This document shows positions 26,933 to 36,457 of a stretch of DNA of 64,000 nt, one piece after another. The DNA is from JAPOUP01 sp965199865 (lineage in GTDB: Bacteria > Pseudomonadota > Alphaproteobacteria > Rhodobacterales > Rhodobacteraceae): the NCBI GenBank assembly GCA_965199865.1, contig CBDATU010000011.1, positions 248,001 to 312,000 on the forward strand. Direction: 5' to 3'. The position numbers were made by a program, and so were the translations under genes. Below the pieces are notes generated by a model. It did not search any database, was not told the DNA's origin, and saw nothing but the letters and a program-made list of their open reading frames with translations. The number at the start of each line of letters is the position of its first letter. Within the stretch, counting starts at the first letter, position 1.

Positions 26933-28066
26933 ATGACGAAGATCCTGGCAACACATGTTGGATCGCTGCCGCGCGTGCAGGAGGTGGTGGATTTCATCTT
27001 CGCCCGTGAACGCGGAGAGGCGTTCGATGAGGCGGCATTTGACGCGTGCATGGCTGAGGCGGTTGCCGAGACCGTTCGCCGACAGGTCGAGGCGGGCGTG
27101 GATATCGTCAGTGACGGTGAGACTTCGAAGATATCCTATGCCACCTATGTGAAGGACCGCTATACCGGGTTTTCGGGCGACAGTCCGCGCAATGCGCCTG
27201 CGGACCTGAAGATGTTCCCGAGTTTTCTGAGGCGCCTCGCCGATGACGGTGGCACTCCGCAATATGCCCGTCCGATGTGCGTTGGCGCGGTTCGTTCAAA
27301 GGGGCAGGGGGAACTGCGCAAGGACATAGACAACCTCAAGGCGGCGATGGCGGCGCATGGGGTTGAGCGGGGCTTCATGAACGCAGCTTCGCCGGGCGTG
27401 ATCTCGCTGTTTCTGCAGAATGATTTCTATCCGTCGCGGGACGCCTATCTGGAGGCGCTGGCCGAAGCGATGAGGGAGGAATACGAGACCATCGCCGATG
27501 CGGGTCTCGACCTGCAGCTGGACTGTCCGGATCTGGCGCTGAGTCGGCACATGCTGTTCACCGATCTTTCGGACGAGGACTTCGTGAAGGTGGCGGACAT
27601 GCATGTCGAGGCGCTGAACCATGCACTGCGGAACGTGCCGCAGGAGCGTGTTCGGGTGCATATCTGCTGGGGGAACTATGAGGGGCCCCACTGCTGCGAC
27701 ATTGGGATGGACCGGGTGTTTTCGACGCTTATGTCGACGAAGTCGCGCTATGTGCTCTTTGAGACCTCCAATCCGAGGCATGGTCATGAATGGACGGTGT
27801 TCCGTGACCGGAAGGACGAGATTCCTGATGACAAGGTGCTGGTGCCGGGTGTGATCGATTCGACGACGAATTTCGTGGAGCATCCGGAACTTGTGGCGCA
27901 GCGGATCGAGCGGTTCGCCGGTATTGTTGGCGGACAGCGGGTGATGGCCGGCAGCGACTGCGGGTTTGGCACTTTTGCGGGATTTGGCGCGGTCGATCCT
28001 GACATTGCCTATGCCAAGCTCGGTGCACTGGGCGAGGGCGCGGGAATCGCCTCTGCCAGGCTGTAA
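26933..28066 (+). CDS. MetE-like cobalamin-independent methyltransferase family protein
   Basis: A 377-residue single-barrel relative of the C-terminal domain of MetE. It opens with LATHVGSLPRVQEVVDFIF and has VDIVSDGETSKISYATYV. The zinc ligands His and Cys are visible in VHICWGNYEGPH and the late Cys in GSDCGFGTF. The N-terminal half of true MetE is absent, as in many short archaeal-type or catabolic paralogues. A GGAGGGG site supports the ATG at 26933 (TTG at 26927 is possible). In this cluster it may demethylate or methylate a pathway intermediate with zinc-activated thiol chemistry; methionine synthesis is less likely. Last gene of the plus-strand cluster. Confidence 0.85.
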   Translation: MTKILATHVGSLPRVQEVVDFIFARERGEAFDEAAFDACMAEAVAETVRRQVEAGVDIVSDGETSKISYATYVKDRYTGFSGDSPRNAPADLKMFPSFLRRLADDGGTPQYARPMCVGAVRSKGQGELRKDIDNLKAAMAAHGVERGFMNAASPGVISLFLQNDFYPSRDAYLEALAEAMREEYETIADAGLDLQLDCPDLALSRHMLFTDLSDEDFVKVADMHVEALNHALRNVPQERVRVHICWGNYEGPHCCDIGMDRVFSTLMSTKSRYVLFETSNPRHGHEWTVFRDRKDEIPDDKVLVPGVIDSTTNFVEHPELVAQRIERFAGIVGGQRVMAGSDCGFGTFAGFGAVDPDIAYAKLGALGEGAGIASARL

Positions 28067-28229
28067 GTTTCGTCTGCGAGCGCAGCGCTTCAAAGTGGAA
28101 ATGGGGACTTATTGAGAAGATCAAGGTGTGAAAGAAAGAGGTAGTGGGGCAGCGTGAAATTTTCCCTCTTTGTTCCATTATTCCAGGATGCCCTGCGTTT
28201 CTTTTGCCGAGACCCGACCAGCCATCTTT

Positions 28230-29934
28230 CTATGGCTTCGGTCCTGGCAGCTGCAGGGGTTGCGGCCCTTTTCCCTCCAGCATGTCGGGAATGTCCATGG
28301 TGAGCCAGTCGGTTATTCCGTGCTCTTCCGGTATGTCAGCCATCAGATCGGCGGCTTTTCGTGCAAGCCTTTCTTTCGTGGTTTCATCAAAGACGGGAGA
28401 CACGAACAGAAAGCGGTGTCGGACGTTCTGCATTCCACCAGGATGTCTGTTTTCCCTGATCCAGCGGTGACGGGCTACAGATAGTTTCGAAGGATTCTCC
28501 AGTCAGTTTCCGGATCATGGCCAGCTGCCATCCGTTTGCACGACTCCAGCCAAAGCGTTCCTGGTGCCGTTTCATCCTTGGCCAGAAAATCGATTTCCAA
28601 CGGTGGTTTCCTGCGCCAGGCCCCATGCTGAAGGGCAATGCTGTCCCGCCGTCCGGAAGGAATGGCATCGGCCCCCGTGGCGAACAGGTGTTCAAGGGCA
28701 GGCACCGCCAGGGTTTCAAGCCCGCTGCCCTCCATCCGCTCCATGCGCTCCCGATACAGGTGGAGGCAGTGTCTGAAGACATCAGCGGATCCTTATCGAT
28801 CCTCGTTCTGGCATGTTCAGACACCTCAAGCTGGAACCGCGCATGGCCATCGGCGACATGCGAGCGCTCCGATTCATGATCGTCAATGGCGCCGTGTTTC
28901 TCCAGCAGCCCCAGATGCCGCCCGAGAGGCGCCGCCCTATGGCTTCGTCAAGATAGAGTTTGGCTGCCTTTCCGTCCGGCGTCCGTTCGTTTTCGGGGAA
29001 TGTCTCGCGGAAGCTTCCGGCCGCCCTCTTCCGCAGGGCCCTGAGTGGGCTGTGAAGCGGATGTCCTCCGGGATTTTCCGCAAGCCATGCGACGACCTCC
29101 CGGTCCAGCGGACGGAGCTGGATCTCCATCTGTCCGTCAAAGCTTCCATTAGGGGTGTTCCTGTAATCCTCTTCGGACAGAAGGAAGCCGTCCACCCAGT
29201 CCCGGTCGTCGATCCGGCGGCCGAAATCGGACAGCGCGCCGTTCTCCGAGAACCGCTGCCAGTGGTCCGGCATGCCGCCATAGGCCGTTCAGAGGGTCAG
29301 CAGGCGGTCAGGCCTACCGTCCCATCCCTGGTCACGGGCCATTTCGGCGGTCTCGGGAAAAGTCCACGGTCTCAGGTGAAGCCCCTTCCGGATCCGGTTG
29401 AACATCAGGGCGGCGGGGTTGTGGAACATGTCCATCAGCTTCCGCTGCCGCGAACCCATGACGACTGGCCTGGGATGCCAGCCTGGCCCCTCTCCGTGGA
29501 TTGTCCCATGAATGCTTCATGTCATCGGGGACCTTCTGGAACATTGAGGGCAAATAGCCCTGGAAAGTTCCATTGAAGTCAATGCGTTGGAACTCGTTCA
29601 GGACGACGGTGCAGCCCCTCTCAAGAAGATGTCCCGCCAGATGTGGAAAGTCGAAGACGTCATTACCCGTCGGACGGAAACCGTCAAGGAGGCCAGTTTC
29701 GGTCTTCATGACCTCGGCTTTCAGGGAAAAATCGGGACCTGGGGAATCCGCCAGGTGGCAGATGATCACCGGAGACGCGTTTCCACGGTTCCTGAAGAAA
29801 TGTCGGACAGGCAGGCTCTTTCCCACCTGCCGCCGTCCGCGGACCGCGATGGCGTCGAAGGCCGGTCCCTCATCCATGAGCTTCCGCAGGATCCGGATCT
29901 CCTTGCCGTGTCCGTAGAAGCGCCAGTCGGTCAT
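28230..29934 (-). pseudogene. AAA-type ATP-binding protein, heavily frameshifted
   Basis: A decayed ATPase of about 560 codons. It starts at 29934 with a GRRQVGKS P-loop (about residues 33-40) and a Walker B-like TVVLNEFQRIDF. It then shifts frame to KLMDMFHNPAALMFNRIRKG and meets a TGA near 29290 in LLTL-stop-TAYGGMPDHW. A further frame carries DDRDWVDGFLLSEEDYRNTP. After more shifts come LEIDFLAKDETAPGTLWLES and the C-terminal HRFLFVSPVFDE, ending at 28230. This architecture is that of archaeal-type (DUF234-like) ATPases fused to a nuclease-like C-terminus (EIDFLA...ESCK). Four or more lesions make it non-functional. Original role unknown. Confidence 0.8.
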
Positions 29935-30536
29935 GCCATCACTCCCATGTTATGCCTGCCTGTCAGCGGTTGGCGGACCGCGTGCATGAATACCTGCGGC
30001 CATGACCTGCGCTCCACAGGAACGGTGGACCTTTTCCGTAAGGTCCACGCGGAACAGGGATCTGAGGCCCGCGGTCAGCTACACCCGGTTTGCCATCTCA
30101 CCACGGGATTGGCGGGCTGGTTGGGGTCACGGGGCCCGTAAAGTCTTTCCGTGGAATCCGAATTGCATAGACTTCCGCCGAATTCGACCCATGATTTCCG
30201 ATTAGCTGCCATCCTGCAAAACGGAATTAGAACATTTCAGACTGCTCCACTACCCGCTCGAATCCATGGCATGTGATGTCTCACTTTGGAAGCATTCATG
30301 TATTCAATTGAGCGGATTCAGGGCATCTATTTCGGTTCGCCCGTAGGTCGTCCAAGGATTCGTTCAGGTTGAAGTCGTGGGTGCCGAGGTGCCGCCTGGA
30401 CTGCGCGTCCAAGAATTTGGTGGCGTCGGTCGAGCGCTTGGTGCCACTGGACCTCAAGGCGGGAATTCAGTTGCGATAGCCCTATCGGACCTGCGCCTGG
30501 ACCGGCTTTGCGATTGCCTTCCACCAATGTAGATGA
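29935..30536. other. Intergenic region upstream of the LysR gene
   Basis: About 600 bp with no convincing gene. The AT content rises between 30200 and 30320, which may hold a promoter. No transposon end, tRNA or terminator was recognised. Confidence 0.45.
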
Positions 30537-31463
30537 TTGTGTGAGCCTGCAGTGGCACCCAATGAACTGGACCGATCCGTGCTGGAACTGCGTGATCTGC
30601 ACTGCCTCAACACGCTGGCGCGGCTGAAGCATTTTGCCAAGGCCGCGGCGGAATGTGGCGTTTCCCAGCCAGCGTTTTCCATGCGCATCAGAAAGCTTGA
30701 GGAGCGGCTGGGAGTGGCCATCGTCAAGCGTGGCAACCGCTACCTGGGGCTAACGTCCGAAGGCGAGGCCATCGTGCGTCACGCGCGGCGGATTCTGGAC
30801 GACATGCGGTTCCTTGAGCAGGATCTACTTGCCGCGAAAGGCCGGGTCGCCGGCCCGCTTTCCGTTGGCGTTGTGCCAACGGCAGCGGCCTATGCGGCGG
30901 GTCTGGCAATCCGGCTGCACTCTGTTCATCCTGGTATCGTGGCGCGCATCGAGACCGCCTCATCCCTGGTCATCCAGCAGAGGATTGAGGATGGCACGAT
31001 CGACGCCGGAATCACATATGCGGACAGCGTTTCGTCCGATATCGTGGCGGTGGAGCGTCTTTACGACGAATGTTATGTTCTGCTGGCGCCCGAATCGCTG
31101 TTGCCTGGACGGACAGGCACGATCCGCTGGGCGGAAGCGGCAGAACTCCCGCTGTCGCTCCTTGAGCCCGGTATGCAGAACCGGCGCATCCTCGACCGGA
31201 TGTTTGAAGAGGTCGGCGCGCGTTCGCAGGTAATCTCGGAAACAAACACTTTGACGATATCGATGGTGATGGCGAGAGAAGGGGTCTGCGCAACTGTCCT
31301 GCCACATGTGTTGGTGGAGGCGCTGGGGCCACTGCCGAACACCTCCGTTCTGCCACTCGTTGAACCGGAACTGCGCAAGGAAATCTGTCTTGTCACCGCC
31401 ATGCGTGCGCCAGGGCTGCCGGCCGTTGAAGCGCTCCGACGGCTTGCGGTGACATTTGAATGA
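30537..31463 (+). CDS. LysR family transcriptional regulator
   Basis: A regulator of up to 308 residues. The winged helix-turn-helix is LRDLHCLNTLARLKHFAKAA followed by ECGVSQPAFSMRIRKLEERLG. The effector domain follows, with GPLSVGVVPTAAAYAAGLAI and a late SETNTLTISMVMAREGVCAT. The start is uncertain: TTG 30537, GTG 30552 and GTG 30579 are all open, and the last gives the most typical LysR N-terminus. It is encoded 86 bp upstream of, and co-directional with, the formate dehydrogenase genes, the usual place for their LysR-type activator. Regulation of those genes is inferred from position. Confidence 0.88.
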   Translation: MCEPAVAPNELDRSVLELRDLHCLNTLARLKHFAKAAAECGVSQPAFSMRIRKLEERLGVAIVKRGNRYLGLTSEGEAIVRHARRILDDMRFLEQDLLAAKGRVAGPLSVGVVPTAAAYAAGLAIRLHSVHPGIVARIETASSLVIQQRIEDGTIDAGITYADSVSSDIVAVERLYDECYVLLAPESLLPGRTGTIRWAEAAELPLSLLEPGMQNRRILDRMFEEVGARSQVISETNTLTISMVMAREGVCATVLPHVLVEALGPLPNTSVLPLVEPELRKEICLVTAMRAPGLPAVEALRRLAVTFE

Positions 31464-31549
31464 TTTGATTCACTTATTGCGGCATAAATAATTACGAATT
31501 TACGATAGCCCCCGTTTATGGCACTGTCGATCTACCGAGGGAGGGCAAA

Positions 31550-33238
31550 ATGGCTCCACTGGATGACCGCAGCGGTGTCTGGAAAGACGGTCGCGGAAAG
31601 GGAAGAAGAGGGCCGAAAGGGCGTCAGGTTCAGGACCACGCATTACGGGAAGTGCGTGACCTGCTAGGGGACCGGCCACGGAGGCGTGACCTGCTGATCG
31701 AGCATTTGCATCTGATCCAGGATCAATTCGGGCACCTTTCAGCGGCGCATCTCGCGGCCCTTGCCGATGAGATGCGGCTCGCTCAGGCGGAAGTCTACGA
31801 GGTTGCTACGTTCTACGCACATTTCGATGTCGTTAAGGAAGGCGAAACACCGCCGCCCGCACTTACCGTTAGGGTATGCGATTCCCTCAGCTGCGAGCTT
31901 GCCGGAGCGCAGCGGCTGATGGCGGCGTTGAAGGACTCGCTGGATCCGACAGAGATCCGTGTTGTCCGTGCACCCTGCATGGGGCGTTGCGATACGGCGC
32001 CGACACTTGAAATCGGGCACAATCACATAGACGGCGCTACAGTCGAAAAAGTGAAGGCGGCTGCCGCTTCCAATGACACACATCCACATCTTCCCGAATA
32101 CGATGGCTACGAGGAATACGTTGCGGGCGGCGGTTACGGGACACTAGAGGCGCTGCGGGAAGGGGGAGACTGGGAGGCCGTACAGGAAAAGGTCCTGGAA
32201 AGTGGACTGCGTGGACTTGGTGGCGCCGGGTTCCCTTCAGGCCGAAAGTGGGGATTCGTTCGGGCCAATCCAGGGCCCCGCTATTTGGCCGTCAATGGTG
32301 ATGAGGGGGAGCCAGGGACCTTTAAGGATCGCTATTACCTGGAACGAACGCCGCACCTGTTTCTGGAAGGTATGCTCATCGCCGCCTGGGCCGTGGAAGC
32401 GGAGACCTGTTTCATCTATATGCGGGACGAATATCCCGCTGTTCTGGAAATTCTGCGCAAGGAGATCCAGCTTCTAGAGAAAGCGGGAATTGTCTCTCCC
32501 GGGTATATCGACCTGCGGCGGGGTGCGGGCGCATATATCTGTGGTGAGGAATCGGCCATGATCGAGTCGATCGAAGGCAAGCGGGGCCTGCCGAGGCACA
32601 GGCCACCCTTCGTCGCCCAGGTAGGTGTCTTCAACAGGCCTACGCTCGTTCACAACGTTGAAACGCTCCATTGGGTTGCTAGGGTCTGCCGTGAAGGGCC
32701 GGAATGCCTTAACTCCGTCGAAAGAAATGGTCGAAAGGGCCTGCGCAGCTATTCGGTCAGTGGTCGGGTGAGGAATCCGGGAGTCTACCTGCTTCCCGCC
32801 GGATCGACGATAGAGGACATAATCGAAGCCTGTGGTGGCATGGAGGATGGCCATATCTTCAAGGCGTTTCAGCCAGGTGGACCTTCCGCTGGCCTGCTTC
32901 CAGCGTCCTTGGCGGACATCCCTATGGACTTTGATGTGCTGCAGGAACATGGCAGTTTCATCGGGTCAGCAGCCATAGTGGTCCTGTCAGACCGGGATTC
33001 CGCCCGCGATGCGGCGCTGAATATGCTGAGATTCTTCGAAGACGAGAGCTGCGGGCAATGCACGCCCTGCCGGGTCGGCTGCGAAAAGGCGGTGAAGCTG
33101 ATGCAGGCGGATCGCTGGGATCAGGATCTTCTGGAGGATCTCTGCCAGGTGATGGCAGATTCTTCGATTTGCGGGCTTGGTCAGGCCGCGCCTAATCCGA
33201 TCCGGCTGACGATAAAGCATTTCGCTGAGGAGATCTGA
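31550..33238 (+). CDS. Formate dehydrogenase FdsG-FdsB fusion (diaphorase subunit)
   Basis: NADH-forming module of a soluble NAD-dependent formate dehydrogenase; 562 residues. Residues about 40-165 are the gamma (NuoE-like) part with a thioredoxin-like [2Fe-2S] site: CDSLSCELAGAQ and APCMGRCDTAP. The rest is the beta (NuoF-like) part with GLRGLGGAGFPSGRKWGFV for NADH/FMN, NGDEGEPGTFKDR, GAGAYICGEESAMIES and the [4Fe-4S] cluster ESCGQCTPCRVGC. In many bacteria FdsG and FdsB are separate; here they are one chain. A GAGGGAGGG site precedes the ATG. It should pass electrons from the FdsA subunit, encoded next, to NAD+. Confidence 0.93.
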   Translation: MAPLDDRSGVWKDGRGKGRRGPKGRQVQDHALREVRDLLGDRPRRRDLLIEHLHLIQDQFGHLSAAHLAALADEMRLAQAEVYEVATFYAHFDVVKEGETPPPALTVRVCDSLSCELAGAQRLMAALKDSLDPTEIRVVRAPCMGRCDTAPTLEIGHNHIDGATVEKVKAAAASNDTHPHLPEYDGYEEYVAGGGYGTLEALREGGDWEAVQEKVLESGLRGLGGAGFPSGRKWGFVRANPGPRYLAVNGDEGEPGTFKDRYYLERTPHLFLEGMLIAAWAVEAETCFIYMRDEYPAVLEILRKEIQLLEKAGIVSPGYIDLRRGAGAYICGEESAMIESIEGKRGLPRHRPPFVAQVGVFNRPTLVHNVETLHWVARVCREGPECLNSVERNGRKGLRSYSVSGRVRNPGVYLLPAGSTIEDIIEACGGMEDGHIFKAFQPGGPSAGLLPASLADIPMDFDVLQEHGSFIGSAAIVVLSDRDSARDAALNMLRFFEDESCGQCTPCRVGCEKAVKLMQADRWDQDLLEDLCQVMADSSICGLGQAAPNPIRLTIKHFAEEI

Positions 33239-33325
33239 GATGCCAGACGTTGGTACATGCGATTTCCGGACCTGCATCGGAAGCGATGCGGCAATGGTCA
33301 TGGATTTTCGGTAGGAGAACGCAGG

Positions 33326-36100
33326 ATGCTGGATGCAGACACTTCCGCGACAGTCACATTTACTCTGGATGGCGATGAAGTCACAGTACCCGAAGGCTGG
33401 ACCATCTGGGAAGCCGCACATGGTCGTGGCCTGACGATACCACATCTCTGCCACCGACCGGAACCCGGCTATCGCAGCGACGGAAACTGCCGGGCCTGCA
33501 TGGTTGAGGTCGAGGGCGAGCGGACTCTTGTTGCAAGCTGCATCAGGCCCGTTGCTCAGGGAATGGTGGTGACGACCGACAGTGAGCGGGCCGCGAAGTC
33601 CCGGCAACTGGTGGTGGAACTTCTGGCGGCCGACCAGCCGGAGACGGTACATGACGCTTCCAGCCATTTCCACGACATGGCAGCAGCGAACGGAGTCGAG
33701 GGCAGCCGGTTTCCTGCGATTGAGCGGGAATTCGTTCCGATTCTTGATGACAGCCATGTGGCGATGCGCGTGAATCTGGATGCCTGCATCCACTGCAACC
33801 TTTGCGTTCGGGCCTGTCGGGAAGTCCAGGTCAACGATGTCATCGGCATGGCCGGACGTGGCCGTAATTCCCAGATCGTATTCGACATGAATGACGGGAT
33901 GGGTGCCTCGACCTGCGTTGCCTGCGGTGAATGCGTTCAGGCCTGCCCGACAGGTGCGCTGATGCCGGCGACCGTTCTCGACGAACGACAGGCGGGTGAC
34001 AGCAGGGATTATGATGAAGAGGTCCGGTCAGTCTGCCCGTATTGCGGCGTTGGCTGCCAGCTTTCCTTCAAGGTTAAGGATGGGAAAATCAAATATGTGG
34101 AGGGCGTGGAAGGCCCGGCCAACGAGAACAGGCTCTGCGTCAAGGGACGTTTTGGTTTTGACTATGTGAACCATTCGCATAGGCTCACGTCACCGCTCAT
34201 TCGCCGTCATGACGCTCCGGTGAAGGGTCTCAACGTCGATCCGGCAAACTGGAGGTCGCATTTCCGGGAAGCGACCTGGGAAGAGGCTCTCGATGCCGCA
34301 GCGAAGGGGCTGAAGGGTAGGGGGCGGGAAGTCGCTGGCTTCGGTTCGGCCAAATGCTCGAACGAGGAAGCCTACCTCTTCCAGAAGCTCATCCGCCAGG
34401 GGTTTGGCCATAACAACGTCGATCACTGCACCCGGCTCTGCCATGCGTCGTCCGTCGCCGCGCTGATGGAGAATGTCGGATCGGGAGCAGTCACCGCGAC
34501 CTTCAACGAGATCGAGAACGCCGATGCCGCAATCGTCATCGGTGCCAATCCAACCGAAAACCACCCGGTTGCCGCGACCTACTTCAAGCAGTTCGCCAAA
34601 CGCGGCGGCAAACTGATCGTAATGGATCCACGCGGTCAGGGACTTGCCCGTCACGCCACGCATATGCTGCAGTTCCGTCCTGGGGCTGACGTTTCCATGC
34701 TGAACGCGATCATGCATGTCATTCTTGAGGAGGGCCTGTACGACGAGCAGTACGTCCAGGCTTTTACCGAGAACTGGGATGCGATGAAGGAGCATCTGAA
34801 GGGATTTCCGCCCGAGAGCATGGCCGAGATATGTGGCATACCGGCGGAAACGCTGCGTATGGTCGCCAGGGAGTTCGCGACGGCGAAGGCTGGAATGATT
34901 TTCTGGGGCATGGGCGTCAGCCAGCATGTTCACGGCACCGACAATTCCCGGTGCCTGATCTCCCTTGCGCTGATGTGCGGCCATGTTGGGCGTCCAGGGA
35001 CCGGGCTGCATCCGCTGCGTGGCCAGAACAACGTGCAGGGCGCTTCCGATGCCGGCCTCATTCCGATGTTCCTGCCGGATTACCAGAGCGTCGCCGATGA
35101 TGGTGTCCGCTCCGCATTCAACGAGATCTGGGGAGATGAACGGTATCAGGACGCCCAGAAAGGCCTGACGGTTGTAGAGATCATGGATGCCATCCATTCC
35201 GGTGACATCAGGGCGATGTATATTCTCGGTGAGAACCCGGCCATGTCCGACCCGGATGTCGAGCATGCCCGGGAGGCGTTGGCGAAGCTGGATCATCTTG
35301 TAATACAGGATATTTTCCTGACGGAGACGGCGAACTACGCCGACGTCATTCTGCCCTCAACGGCATGGGCCGAAAAGACTGGCACCGTTACCAACACCAA
35401 CCGCCAGGTGCAGATGGGTAGGCCGGCGGTGTCGCCACCGGGCGATACCAGGGAGGATTGGTGGATAACGGTGGAGCTTGCACGCCGTTGCGGGCTGGAC
35501 TGGAACTACAGCCATCCCAGGGACGTGTTCGCCGAAATGAAGCAGGGGATGGCATCGCTCGCCAACATTAGCTGGGAGCGGCTGGAGAACGAAAATGCAG
35601 TGACCTATCCGTCACTCTCCGAGACTGACCCCGGACAACCGATTGTGTTCGGTGACGGTTTTCCGCGACCGGAGGGCCGCGCAAGGTTCACGCCTGCGAA
35701 TATTGTGCCGCCCGCGGAAGTGCCGGATGACGAGTATCCACTGATCCTGACAACGGGGCGTCAGCTGGAGCATTGGCATACAGGATCGATGACGCGGCGC
35801 ACCGAGGTGCTTGATGCGGTTGAGCCGGAGGCAAGCGCGTCGTTCCATCCCCGCACCATGCGGCGGCTAGGGGTTGATCCAGGCGAGCCGGTCCAGATCA
35901 CCACACGCCGTGGCGCGATCATCACCATGGCCCGTGCGGACAGGGCGGTAGCTGAAGGCATGGTGTTCGTGCCCTTTGCCTATGTCGAGGCGGCGGCCAA
36001 TGTCCTTACGAATCCGCAGCTTGACCCCTATGGGAAAATCCCTGAGTTCAAGTTTTCCGCGTGCCGGGTCTCAAAGCCGGAGGCTCTAGCGGCGGAATAG
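33326..36100 (+). CDS. fdsA: NAD-dependent formate dehydrogenase, alpha (molybdenum) subunit
   Basis: Catalytic subunit that oxidises formate to CO2 at a bis-MGD molybdenum (or tungsten) centre; 924 residues. In order: an N-terminal [2Fe-2S] ferredoxin domain (CHRPEPGYRSDGNCRAC), two [4Fe-4S] clusters (CIHCNLCVRACREV, CVACGECVQACPTGAL), the catalytic-domain cluster CPYCGVGCQLSF, and the metal-ligand region DHCTRLCHASSVAAL, where Cys rather than selenocysteine is used. An MGD-binding C-terminal domain follows. AGGAG eight bases upstream supports the ATG at 33326. It follows FdsG-B by 87 bp. No fdsC, fdsD or fdhD follows; an IS complex begins about 320 bp downstream. Confidence 0.94.
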   Translation: MLDADTSATVTFTLDGDEVTVPEGWTIWEAAHGRGLTIPHLCHRPEPGYRSDGNCRACMVEVEGERTLVASCIRPVAQGMVVTTDSERAAKSRQLVVELLAADQPETVHDASSHFHDMAAANGVEGSRFPAIEREFVPILDDSHVAMRVNLDACIHCNLCVRACREVQVNDVIGMAGRGRNSQIVFDMNDGMGASTCVACGECVQACPTGALMPATVLDERQAGDSRDYDEEVRSVCPYCGVGCQLSFKVKDGKIKYVEGVEGPANENRLCVKGRFGFDYVNHSHRLTSPLIRRHDAPVKGLNVDPANWRSHFREATWEEALDAAAKGLKGRGREVAGFGSAKCSNEEAYLFQKLIRQGFGHNNVDHCTRLCHASSVAALMENVGSGAVTATFNEIENADAAIVIGANPTENHPVAATYFKQFAKRGGKLIVMDPRGQGLARHATHMLQFRPGADVSMLNAIMHVILEEGLYDEQYVQAFTENWDAMKEHLKGFPPESMAEICGIPAETLRMVAREFATAKAGMIFWGMGVSQHVHGTDNSRCLISLALMCGHVGRPGTGLHPLRGQNNVQGASDAGLIPMFLPDYQSVADDGVRSAFNEIWGDERYQDAQKGLTVVEIMDAIHSGDIRAMYILGENPAMSDPDVEHAREALAKLDHLVIQDIFLTETANYADVILPSTAWAEKTGTVTNTNRQVQMGRPAVSPPGDTREDWWITVELARRCGLDWNYSHPRDVFAEMKQGMASLANISWERLENENAVTYPSLSETDPGQPIVFGDGFPRPEGRARFTPANIVPPAEVPDDEYPLILTTGRQLEHWHTGSMTRRTEVLDAVEPEASASFHPRTMRRLGVDPGEPVQITTRRGAIITMARADRAVAEGMVFVPFAYVEAAANVLTNPQLDPYGKIPEFKFSACRVSKPEALAAE

Positions 36101-36411
36101 CGGCGCTGGATTGAATGTGAGATGCTTTGCAGCGACAGCCTATGGCCCCCCGACTTCATCACCCCACATCGGAAGGGCTCATCAACCTAACGCATCACAC
36201 GCAGAGGCTTCTTGGTGGGATCGCGGATTTTGTGGAAGTTCCAGAGCAGCTCATTCTTCGGGTTATTTGGCTTTGCTTGGGCAGGCAGCGAGACCATAGG
36301 CTCGACTGGCTGGGATAGGGCCTACCGGCTGTCGACTGTCCGTATCCGAATCTAGGCCATCGCCAGAAGCATCCAAAGCAACATGGACACGGTAACCGCG
36401 CAGGGCAGCAC
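36101..36411. other. Short intergenic region before the IS complex
   Basis: 311 bp without a supported gene. It contains CCATCGCCAGA at 36358-36368, the inverse of TCTGGCGATGG at 41201-41211 on the other side of the IS complex. Before insertion the two would have faced each other about 55 bp apart. Confidence 0.5.
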
Positions 36412-36457
36412 GGCCTAGGTCTACCGTGTAGTGATAAATCTGCATGGCAACGGATCG

